DNA of 64,000 bases from Lineus longissimus (Eukaryota; Nemertea; Pilidiophora; Heteronemertea; Lineidae): assembly GCF_910592395.1 (NCBI RefSeq), contig NC_088321.1:9486001-9550000 (forward strand). The letters are read 5' to 3'. Below the pieces are notes generated by a model. The model had not been told where the DNA came from, made no database searches, and was given only the letters and a program-made list of their open reading frames with translations. The translations under genes and the position numbers were made by a program. Below, piece after piece: positions 41,937 through 52,179 of this stretch (position 1 is the stretch's first letter; each line of letters opens with the position of its first letter).

Positions 41937-44900
41937 ATATGAGATGTTATATGATTGGCTCACTAAGGCAAAGGAGGCGGTGCCTGCAAGCACGTGGCTC
42001 GGGAAAAACATATTTATGGTACAATAAATTAATCAAAATTAATCAAAGAATTATCTTTTATAAACATTGGAAGGAAATTTATGGTACAATAAAATAATCA
42101 AAATTTATCAAAGAATGATCTTTTTTAAACATTGGAAGGAAGTAGGGATAAATTATAATTCAGATTTACTAAGACCAGACAAAACAGTGATACCTTTTGA
42201 ATCACTGGGACTAAAAGCAACCGAATGGTTCCAATGGAGAGGGTTAATGGATGTTATTATAAATAAGATTTGGGTTATAACTTTAACACTGATAACAATA
42301 ATGTAAGATCTAGACAGAAACCGTAGAAGTCTAAGAGACAATCATGCCCAACGGTATAAATCAGCCTTAAATGACTGATGCCTACCTGTGATCAGCTACA
42401 GGTGACCGATAGCGACATTAGGAGATCAACCGGACTGGTGAAAGCAGTAGATCGCTTGGATTTATAAACCGCGAAGGCATCTTAAAGCCTTAGACGCTAT
42501 ATTTCCATCAACCAAATTTCAGGTTGCGCAGGGTTATGTAACCTCTATGACGCATGTCCAGGTTATGTCCTAAATTTAGAATTTCTGGTTTAAACTAAAA
42601 GTATGGACTTTCATGTATCATGTTCAGATGTCTAAGATAATGTAAGATCTACGCAGAAACCGTAGAAGTCTAAGAGACAATCATGCCCATCGGTATAAAT
42701 CAGCCTCAAATGCCCATTTCCTTACAAGAAATGGCTCGTGGCACGTGGCACGTGGCACGTGGCTCGGGAAAAACATATTTATGGTACAATAAATTAATCA
42801 AAATTAATCAAAGAATTATCTTTTATAAACATTGGAAGGAAATTTATGGTACAATAAAATAATCAAAATTAATCAAAGAATATGATATTTTATAAACATT
42901 GGAAGGAAGTAGGGATAAATTATATTTCAGATTTACTAAGACCAGACAAAACAGTGATACTTTTTGAATCACTGGTACTAAAAGCAACCGAATGGTTCAA
43001 ATGGAGAGGGTTAATGGATGTTATTATAAATAAGATTTGGGGTTATAATTTTAACACTGATAACAATAATGTAAGATCTACGCAGAAACCGTAGAAGTCT
43101 AAGAGACAATCATGCCCAACGGTATAAATCAGCCTCAAGTGACTGATGCCTACCTGTAATCAGCTACAGGTGACCGATAGCGACATTAGGAGATCAACCG
43201 GACTGGTGAAACCAGTACATCGCTTGGATTTATAAACTGCGAAGGCATCTTCAAGCCTTAGACGCTATATTTTCATCAACTAAATTTCAGGTTGCGCAGC
43301 GTTATGTAACCTCTATGACGCATGTCCAGGTTATGTCTTAAATTTAGTATTTTTGGGTTAAACTAAAAGTATGGACTTTCATGTATCATGTTCAGATGTC
43401 TAAGATAAGTCAGACTTTTCTTTTCAACGTGTTTCACGCCACATCAAAGTGCACGAACGTTCAGTTCAGAGTTCAGAAATAACATAGACAATTTGGAAAG
43501 GGAGCTGTAGTGTAATCCCTATTACCCCTTTAAGAGTCACTACAGTATGGTGCTGCCACCTTCATGTCAATAGGTTAACAGTGTAATTGCTTCTTTTATC
43601 AAACTTGCATTGTTGACATCTGTCTTATTCAAGTGAACCGTACCCCCAATCCAGCAAAGGACAATACTTCCACATAATAGTCTGGTAAAATATACATCAC
43701 ATGCTACAATATGAGATGTTATATGATTGGCTCACTAAGGCAAAGGAGGCGGTGCCTGCAAGCACGTGGCTCGGGAAAAACATATTTATGGTACAATAAA
43801 TTAATCAAAATTAATCAAAGAATTATCTTTTATAAACATTGGAAGGAAATTTATGGTACAATAAAATAATCAAAATTTATCAAAGAATGATCTTTTTTAA
43901 ACATTGGAAGGAAGTAGGGATAAATTATAATTCAGATTTACTAAGACCAGACAAAACAGTGATACCTTTTGAATCACTGGGACTAAAAGCAACCGAATGG
44001 TTCCAATGGAGAGGGTTAATGGATGTTATTATAAATAAGATTTGGGTTATAACTTTAACACTGATAACAATAATGTAAGATCTAGACAGAAACCGTAGAA
44101 GTCTAAGAGACAATCATGCCCAACGGTATAAATCAGCCTTAAATGACTGATGCCTACCTGTGATCAGCTACAGGTGACCGATAGCGACATTAGGAGATCA
44201 ACCGGACTGGTGAAAGCAGTAGATCGCTTGGATTTATAAACCGCGAAGGCATCTTAAAGCCTTAGACGCTATATTTCCATCAACCAAATTTCAGGTTGCG
44301 CAGGGTTATGTAACCTCTATGACGCATGTCCAGGTTATGTCCTAAATTTAGAATTTCTGGTTTAAACTAAAAGTATGGACTTTCATGTATCATGTTCAGA
44401 TGTCTAAGATAATGTAAGATCTACGCAGAAACCGTAGAAGTCTAAGAGACAATCATGCCCATCGGTATAAATCAGCCTCAAATGCCCATTTCCTTACAAG
44501 AAATGGCTCGTGGCACGTGGCACGTGGCACGTGGCTCGGGAAAAACATATTTATGGTACAATAAATTAATCAAAATTAATCAAAGAATTATCTTTTATAA
44601 ACATTGGAAGGAAATTTATGGTACAATAAAATAATCAAAATTAATCAAAGAATATGATATTTTATAAACATTGGAAGGAAGTAGGGATAAATTATATTTC
44701 AGATTTACTAAGACCAGACAAAACAGTGATACTTTTTGAATCACTGGTACTAAAAGCAACCGAATGGTTCAAATGGAGAGGGTTAATGGATGTTATTATA
44801 AATAAGATTTGGGGTTATAATTTTAACACTGATAACAATAATGTAAGATCTACGCAGAAACCGTAGAAGTCTAAGAGACAATCATGCCCAACGGTATAAA

Positions 44901-45296
44901 TCAGCCTCAAGTGACTGATGCCTACCTGTAATCAGCTACAGGTGACCGATAGCGACATTAGGAGATCAACCGGACTGGTGAAACCAGTACATCGCTTGGA
45001 TTTATAAACTGCGAAGGCATCTTCAAGCCTTAGACGCTATATTTTCATCAACTAAATTTCAGGTTGCGCAGCGTTATGTAACCTCTATGACGCATGTCCA
45101 GGTTATGTCTTAAATTTAGTATTTTTGGGTTAAACTAAAAGTATGGACTTTCATGTATCATGTTCAGATGTCTAAGATAAGTCAGACTTTTCTTTTCAAC
45201 GTGTTTCACGCCACATCAAAGTGCACGAACGTTCAGTTCAGAGTTCAGAAATAACATAGACAATTTGGAAAGGGAGCTGTAGTGTAATCCCTATTA
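41753..45296. repeat. 1772-bp tandem duplication of a rearranged T unit
   Basis: 41753-43524 and 43525-45296 appear identical by eye, including shared odd features. Each copy contains an LTR, two L1-like tail frames (42067-42306 and 42882-43094; repeated at 43839 and 44654), a breakpoint within the internal region, a 27 bp DIRS-2 end fragment (42709-42735 and 44481-44507) and three GGCACGT units. Borders lie in the T-unit LTR, consistent with unequal LTR recombination. Confidence 0.9.
43506..43708 (+). repeat. T-unit LTR
   Basis: 203 bp, preceded by GGAAAGGGAGC. It carries ATTACCCC where other copies have ATTGCCCC. Confidence 0.7.
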
Positions 45297-45354
45297 CCCC
45301 TTTAAGAGTCACTACAGTATGGTGCTGCCACCTTCATGTCAACGGGTTAACAGT
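45278..45354 (+). repeat. T-unit LTR, truncated
   Basis: First 77 bases of the LTR. After GTTAACAGTATAA it switches to unrelated coding-like sequence. Confidence 0.65.
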
Positions 45355-45366
45355 ATAAAGACCAAG

Positions 45367-45903
45367 ATGGCGGAGGATTTTATCGCTACGGTCGATTCTA
45401 CTCCTCCTTTTAGTCCGAATTTTAAGATGTCTAACGTCGATACAAGTCATGCAGAGAATGAAAATAGAAAGCAGAGAAGAACGTATGCAATATGGTCAAT
45501 ATGATAATCGTCAGATAGACGATAGAACTGTACAGGTGAAGGAAAGTACACGAAAAATCTTGTGGTTGGTACCTGTGTAATCAAGCATGTACATGTGTAT
45601 ATGCCCAGAGACACTACAAAGATCACGTGTATTCGGGGTGGAAAGATGGAGGACGTAAAAAAGACTGTTGAGGATATTCAGGAAAACGAATGGAAAAACG
45701 TTGAGAAACTGATTATCCAAGCAGGATCACACGTTATTGACAATAAGCAACGAGTGACAATTGCTGGGAACTTCCAAGGACTTTTTGATCTGGTAAACAA
45801 GAAATGTTCAGACGTACAAAACACAGAATGTCTGGTAGTTGTATCTGGCATACTGCCAAGACTGGATAAGACTTTCGTGGAAAATGCCCACAAAGTCAAC
45901 TAA
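45367..45903 (+). pseudogene. SGNH-hydrolase-like retroelement fragment
   Basis: 45367-45504 starts ATGGCGGAGGATTTT with an open frame of 46 codons. 45562-45903 encodes VGTCVIKHVHVYMP, TCIRGGKMEDVKKTV, VEKLIIQAGSHVID, LFDLVNKKCSDV and LVVVSGILPR. This is the layout of GDSL/SGNH-like domains found in many invertebrate mobile-element proteins (GDSxxxH, then a GxN-like block, then vSgilPR). The catalytic Ser block reads GTC here, so it is probably inactive. The two pieces are in different frames. Confidence 0.5.
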
Positions 45904-47695
45904 ACTGTTCAGATCGTATGTGAACAGAACAAAGTGCACCTAGTTACTCACCTAGTTTCAGACAAATCCATCCAGCCGTTAATGTAAAAATGCCCAAAAT
46001 CTGAAAATCACCTGCCACGCCCACTTTTAAGAGCGCTTCAGCTTGGATGTTCCAAAAAATTTTCAAATTTCATAATCTGACACAAACTTTTTACCTCTGT
46101 GACTCTGAAAATAGGTCAAGGCCAAAACCTGTACGATATATTATGTCCCCTCATAAGAAGTAACCACCTTAAAAATCTCAGTTAGCTTTGATCAATATTT
46201 AGTGAGATATCACACTTTTTGTGTTTTCGCATGATGCCCTCTGGTGGCCAAACCAGTAACGTTTCAAGGTTGAATGTCAGTTTATGAGTTACTGTCACTT
46301 AGGGTACACATATACAGAGAATGGGATCAATAGCTTCAGTGGTAACAAAATGTGAACATTACATCTTGACCTCTGTGACAAAAAGAAGGTCAAGGTCAAA
46401 ACCCATAAGAAACATTGGCATTTTTATGGTAGAGGTATCTGCCATAAAAATTTCAGGAAGCTGCAATCGAAATTGGTGGAGTTATTGCATTTTTTGTGTT
46501 TTCACATAGTGCCCCCTGGTGGCCAAGCTGTAAATGAGAACATGCTAGATTTTGAATTCAAAATTACCAGTCACCTGTTCTTACTACCAAAAAAATTCAG
46601 CACGCTGTGACCAATGATAAGTGAGATATCACACTTTTTGTGTTTTCGCATGACGCCCCCTGGTGGCCAAACCAGTAACGTTACAAGGCTGAATGTCGGT
46701 TCATGAGTTACTGTCACCTAGGGTACACATGTACAGAGACTGGGATCAATACCTTCAGTGGTTACGGAATGTGAACAATTCGTCATTTTACACGAACTTT
46801 GACCTCTGTGACCTTGAAGAGAAGGTCAAGGTCATAACCCGTACAACATATTATGTCCCCTCTCAAGAGGTATGTGCCATAAAAATTTCAGCAAGCTGTG
46901 ATCAAAATTGTTGGAATTATTGCATTTTTGTGTTTTCACATAATGCCCCCTGGTGGCCAAACCATGAGTGAGATAACGCCAGATATTGAATTCAAATTTG
47001 CAAATCCCCTGTTAACACAACCAAAAAAATTTCAGTGAGCTGTGACCAATATTAAGCGAGATGCGAGATATCACACTTTTTGTGTTTCCCTAACGCCCCC
47101 TGGTTGCCAAACTAGTAATGATATGAGATTGAAAGTTGGTTTATGAGTTACTGTCACCTAGGGGTACACACGTACAGAGACTGGTATCAATAGCTTCCAT
47201 GGTTACGAAATGTGAACATTTCGTCATTTTACACAAACTTTGACATCTGTAACCTTGAAAAGAAGGTCAAGGTAAAAACCTGTAGAATGCATTATGTCTC
47301 CTCTCAAGAGGTATCTACAATAAAAATTTCAGCAGGCTGCGACCAATATTAACTGAGATATCACACTTTTTATGTTTTCACATAACGCCCCATGGTTGCC
47401 AAACCAGTAACGATATAAGGTTGCAACTTGGTTTACGAGTTACTGTCACCTAGGGGTACACACATACCAAGACTGGTATCAATAGCTTCAGTGGTTACGA
47501 AATGTGAACATTTCGTCACTTTACACGAACTTTGACCTCTGTGACCTTGAAAAGAAGGTCAAGGTCAAAACCCGTACAATATATTATGTCCCCTCTCAAT
47601 AGGTATCTACAATAAAAATTTCAGCAAGATGCGATCAAAATTTGCAGAGTTATTGCATTTTTTGTGTCTTCACATATCGCCCCCTAGTGGCCAGT
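45904..47695. repeat. Degenerate satellite with CTCF-like motifs
   Basis: Imperfect repeats with recurring blocks: GACCTCTGTGACCTTGAA, AAGGTCAAGGTC, TATTATGTCCCCTCTCAA, AAAAATTTCAGCA and GCCCCCTGGTGGCC. The last motif occurs at about 46235, 46511, 46655, 46945, 47095, 47387 and 47679, spaced near 145 or 290 bp. No coding frame. Confidence 0.8.
46655..46669 (-). promoter_or_regulatory. CTCF-like binding motif (best of seven)
   Basis: The minus strand reads TTGGCCACCAGGGGGCGT, very close to the vertebrate CTCF consensus core CCACCAGGGGGC. Similar sites recur through the satellite; those at 47095 and 47387 are weaker (GGTTGCC). Binding is not shown by sequence alone. Confidence 0.45.
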
Positions 47696-47821
47696 CCGTA
47701 AGTCAAAATGGGACGAAACCTTGACGAGGCACGCCTACCCACCAGGGGGAGTCTACATATGAAATATGAACTTCCTAGCCCAAGCCGTTTCTGAGAACAG
47801 CTCCGGACAAACTTGGCAGCC

Positions 47822-47851
47822 GCCCAACCGCCCGCCCGCCCGCCCGCCCGC
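47822..47851. repeat. CCCG simple repeat
   Basis: Short (CCGC)n array between the satellite and the LINE fragment. Confidence 0.9.
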
Positions 47852-47914
47852 CAAGGGGAGGACAATACCCCTCTGCCCAATTCGGGCTGAGGGGTAAAAA
47901 AGGCAATACACATG

Positions 47915-49128
47915 GAGACAAATTGACAGGCGTAATGAGCATAGAAATGTCGCCTGTCGGCTAGATAGATGGCTTATACAAAATTCTTTAGTGGCCAATG
48001 TGGGCAAATGCAATATTCTGCCAAGTATTTTGTCGGACCACCTTCCAGTGGTCGTTAGGCTTCTTTCTCTATCAAAAGTTAAAAGAGGAAAGGAATCTGG
48101 AAATTCAATAATTCATTATTGAATGACAAACAGTTCAAAAATAAAGTAAAAGAGTTGTGGGCTCAACATAGACAATTTAAACCAGGGGCAGGAGAAGATG
48201 TCTTAAAATGGTGGGATGTAGGTAAAGAGAAAATTAAAAAACTGTCAATCCAGAGAAGTAAAGAGTTAAGTAGAGTTAGAAACTCTATACATAAAAACCT
48301 GTCAAATCAATTAGAGATTATGTTGAGGGAATATGACAAAAAACCCTCGTGTGAAAAAGCCCAAAGACTAGAACACATCAAAGGGATTATAGGAACTATG
48401 GAAAATAAACGGTTGCAGGGTATTAAAATAAGAAGTAGGGTAAATTGGTATGAAGAAGGGGAAAAATCATCCAAGTACTTCCTTAAATTAGAAAATTATA
48501 AAGGAAAAAATAAAACCGTTTCCAGCATTAAGAGAAAGGATGGAACAGTAACATCTGAAATTGAGGAGATTTTAGATACCCAGGTGGACTTTTATCAAGA
48601 ATTATATAAGGAAGGCCCAGTCGATAGAGACGCACAAGATATGTTGCTAAATTGTATCAAGGAAAGTTTAAACAATCAAGCAAAAATTAGCTGTGAAGGA
48701 AACATCACAATTGAAGAAATAGATAAAGCTCTGGGGTCTTTCAAAAATAATAAAGCACCTGGGAGCGATGGGCTGTCCAAATAGTTCTATAGTTGCTTTT
48801 GGGATATCTTAAAAGATGATCTACAAACAGTATTTAACAATGCGGCCATTTGTGGGAATTTATCGGAAAGTCAAAGTGAAGCAATTATAACTCTCCTATA
48901 TAAGAACGGTGACCGAGAAGATATTAAAAATTGGAGACCAATATCACTCTTTAACGTAGATTATAAAATTCTTACTAAATGCATCGCAAACAGAATTAGG
49001 AAAGTAGTTGATACGATAATTGGAAAAGACCAAACGTGTGGAGTTCCTGGCCGGTCAATATTTGATAACATAATTTGTGCACAAGATGCAGTTTTCTTTG
49101 CAAACAAATTAAAAAAACCTTTAGCAAT
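47915..49128 (+). pseudogene. L1/Tx1-like LINE ORF2 fragment
   Basis: Internal piece of a LINE polyprotein. It starts in the endonuclease end (RNVACRLDRWLIQN, ILSDHLPVVVRL), then runs through the linker (WYEEGEKSSKYFLKLE, IEEIDKALGSFKNNKAPGSDG) and the first reverse transcriptase blocks (NWRPISLFNVDYKIL, DQTCGVPGRSIFDNI). A TAG at 48782 interrupts the frame and a shift near 48110 separates endonuclease and linker. It is cut off at 49128, before the catalytic YADD region. Motifs place it in the L1 group, possibly Tx1. Confidence 0.85.
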
Positions 49129-50163
49129 AACAAGAGGCCCAAGGGCCTGGCGCTCAGCTGGATGACCTAATAACATAGGACTGAGGGTGTAAAGTAGTAA
49201 ATATCGGCTTTATACTACTGTTTGAAGGTCAAGAGAACACGTTATACCACTAAAATTTCCAATGCAGAGCTGCCAGCTGGATGAAATATGATTGAACTAA
49301 TCAGCCGTGGTATGTAAATATTACAGGAGGCAACGGAAGATATCCCTAGTTCAGTATGTTGTATCGGTAGCTTTACAGAAAAGAAGTGTCAGAGAGGATG
49401 AGACTTCTCCATGGACAACTGTGGTATGAACAGGCTTGGTTGTACAGCACAAGGATACAAAATGCTGTCTGTAATTGAGAGGTATCCTAATTTAACAGAG
49501 GTCAAAATAAATAGAAATTACCAGTTTGGGACTAACACCACTGTCTTTTTTTTTTAATAAGGTAGATATTACAGGAGTCAACAAAATTAATTGAGAGAAA
49601 TTGACCTGTCCTGCAGGTGATTGGAATTTACAAAGGGTCGTTTTTCATGACATAGTGCTCTACTGCGTATCCCTAGTGAGTCGATCTGGAACCAATCTAT
49701 CCTTGGCGCAGACAGGTTCAAATTGGCTATATCTTGAATAGATTGAATTGCGATGAAAATCTAATGCAATAAAGGAGCAATATCGAAGAGACAAACTAAT
49801 CAAACCAATTGTCCACAGACTCGGACCCTGAAATGACATGATATATGCGTGCAGATAAAGTATATCAATTGGTCCCATAGAGATGATGAGGCAATGTCAA
49901 TATGCCTTGTTCCTTAGTCAGCAATATGCCCCTTTTTATACGGAGAAGAAGGAGAACCCAGATAGGCCTTCACATGTCGGCTTCCAAATGGCTTGAACCA
50001 ACTGTACTATCACTGCTATAAACTTAAAATGCGTGCTCCTCCTACATGTAGCAATGCCTCGGCCAAAAAGGCACTTAGTCGACAGGCAAGCTAGAAGTTC
50101 AGCACCGTGAGCAGCTCCTTGGTAAGGCCATGTCAGGTTCCGCGCGCCTCTTCAGATACATCA
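49129..50163. other. Unclassified repeat-like interval
   Basis: Begins ACAAGAGGCCCAAGGGCCTG, with a small AGGCCC/GGGCCT inverted repeat that looks like a transposon end, but no partner end was found. Near 50050 a short frame starts MPRPKRHLVDRQARSSAP and contains stops. Otherwise no feature was recognised. Confidence 0.35.
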
Positions 50164-50172
50164 AGTATTGAA

Positions 50173-51476
50173 GCTGAAAGGGTGGATGTCGTCCTGGGTG
50201 CCGACAAATGGTACCCAGGTTCGAGATCGACTGGACAATAAGCACCCTGGGTGCCATTACACTAGACAAACAGCACCCAGCTTCTTTTTGCCTGGCTAAC
50301 GGATCTTAGGGACGAGGACCTTTCTTGCAATCTCGTTTTATCTCGCGCCGTGGTACTTGCGGCATTAGCAGTGCGCGAAATAAAAAGAACAGATAAACAG
50401 AAAAAAACGCGTTCAGGCCTATAGGTCTTTGAAAGCACATTTCGGATTGTAGGAGGGATATATTCAGAGAATGAAAATTGTGTGATGACAAAATGAGTGG
50501 ATTTGCTGCGTATTTTTCTTGACAATCAGTCGATATGTACACATGGGCATGAAGCTAGGGAGCGTATTTCAACCTCCTCCAGGAACCAATGAAAATCCGT
50601 TATTATAATGAGGTAAACAATGACACGTGCTAGTCTTGTATACTATGTTGATATACACTATACAGCCAGCAGGGCTGGACTATCAAGGGAACAGGGCAAT
50701 TGGAGGACGCTAAGTTGTTTGGAGGACCAGCTAAACTTGCTTTTTATGTTGTTTTTTTTTGCTCAGCCCCACTCATTGTTCCAAATCCGAACACAACATC
50801 GATTAATAGTGCCTACACACAGAGCACCGAGAGCAGTTTGACACACATATGGATGGACATGATACATGATGCGTGTCGGGATGATGGTAGGCCTAGTGCT
50901 GATGCTGGCATCTAGGCCCTTGAGGGGCCTAATTAGCGCTAGCAGCCGATTTAGGCCTACTAGCCTAGACCTTGTTATCAACATCGAATTGACTAAATGT
51001 AGCATTTAGCACGATGTGATAACTTGATTATTCACCTTTTTGGCCTAAGCCGAACTCCATTGTATATTGTTTAATAATGGTTGTACAAGACACATGTGTC
51101 AAACAGCATGCAGTCACTCGCGGGTGAAGAATTTCGTGCCCACGCCCACCTGATGTATGAAGTCACAGTCATCGCTGCCTGAAGATGGCAAACTACAAGA
51201 CTAGCACGTGTCATTGTTTACCTCATTATAATAACGGATTTTCATTGGTTCCTGGAGGAGGTTGACATACGCTCCCTAGCCCCATGTGATATGTACCACG
51301 GCGCGAGATAAAACAAGATTGAAAGAAAGGTCCTCGTCCCTAAGATCCGTAAGCCAGGCAAAAAGAAGCTGGGTGCTGTTTGTCTAGTGCAATGGCACCC
51401 AGGGTGCTTATTGTCCAATCGATCTCGAACCTGGGTACCATTTGTCGGCACCCAGGACGACATCCACCCTTTCAGC
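50173..51476. mobile_element. Non-autonomous long-TIR DNA transposon
   Basis: About 180 bp inverted repeats (50173-50353 and 51297-51476; GCTGAAAGGGTGGATGTCGT at the left end), with the match resuming at 50541-50640 versus 51200-51290 after an unpaired ~190 bp on the left. The direct repeat AGTATTGAA (50164-50172 and 51477-51485) is a 9 bp target duplication. Long TIRs with 9 bp duplications fit Mutator-like elements. There is no transposase, only short chance frames. Confidence 0.82.
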
Positions 51477-51766
51477 AGTATTGAAAGCTGTGGTGAGCTG
51501 AGCACATAAAAAGACCATGGTCACCTTAATTTGAAAATCCCTTCATAATCAAGGGCTGCCTCTGACTAAAACAGCACAATAGACCGCCAATTTGACCCCA
51601 GCTCCTAACTGCGGGAAAACCCAAGTCCAGCAACTAAAAGTAACAAAAATACATTTTTGTTTACATTTGAACTGCACACATGCATTTGTTTACAATTTCA
51701 TTTCCCGCGAAATCCCGAAAATCAGGTGACCTGCAATCGTGGATTGAAAATAACATTAACCTGGGT

Positions 51767-51968
51767 TCAGCAGGTCAGCAAGTGTACCGGCTGTTCCAAT
51801 CATCCCCCTACTAGTCCAAGGGCCACCGTAACCCCCCTCCCCCACCCTGGGGATTTTTGCACACCACTTTTTTCTGATACCTAAGGGTACACAGTTTACA
51901 TTTCTGCTTGTTTGCCAAAATATTATTGGTGGGTGAAGGTGCCTCTGCGTGTCAAAGTTGGTGTACAT
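51767..51968. repeat. Left inverted repeat of the PIN-gene unit
   Basis: Its complement aligns with 55495-55690: shared blocks include TTCACCCACCAA, GCAAACA.GCAGA, GGTATC.(A)AAAAAA and AAAATCCCCAGGGTGGGGGA. Identity is imperfect, so the repeat is old. Confidence 0.65.
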
Positions 51969-52179
51969 TTATTTTCATTTTGAGTCAACATTGTGGAATG
52001 TATCAGGGTTGGGGAAATTTAACCTATCATAATTCTTGAACTACTTGTCATAAAACGGTGTAATACCACTCAAAATGACTGTCTTGAAGTTATCAATCAC
52101 TTAGAATCATAAAATTGCAAATTAGGTTATCAAATAGGTCACTAAAGGTCAAAAGGTCACCAAAATACGTTGAACTGAA

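Noticed and set aside
42738-42765. Triple GGCACGT (CACGTG E-box-like) as a regulatory cluster
   Set aside because: It looks like a small expansion of the GCACGTGGCTCGGG segment of the T unit, with no promoter nearby.
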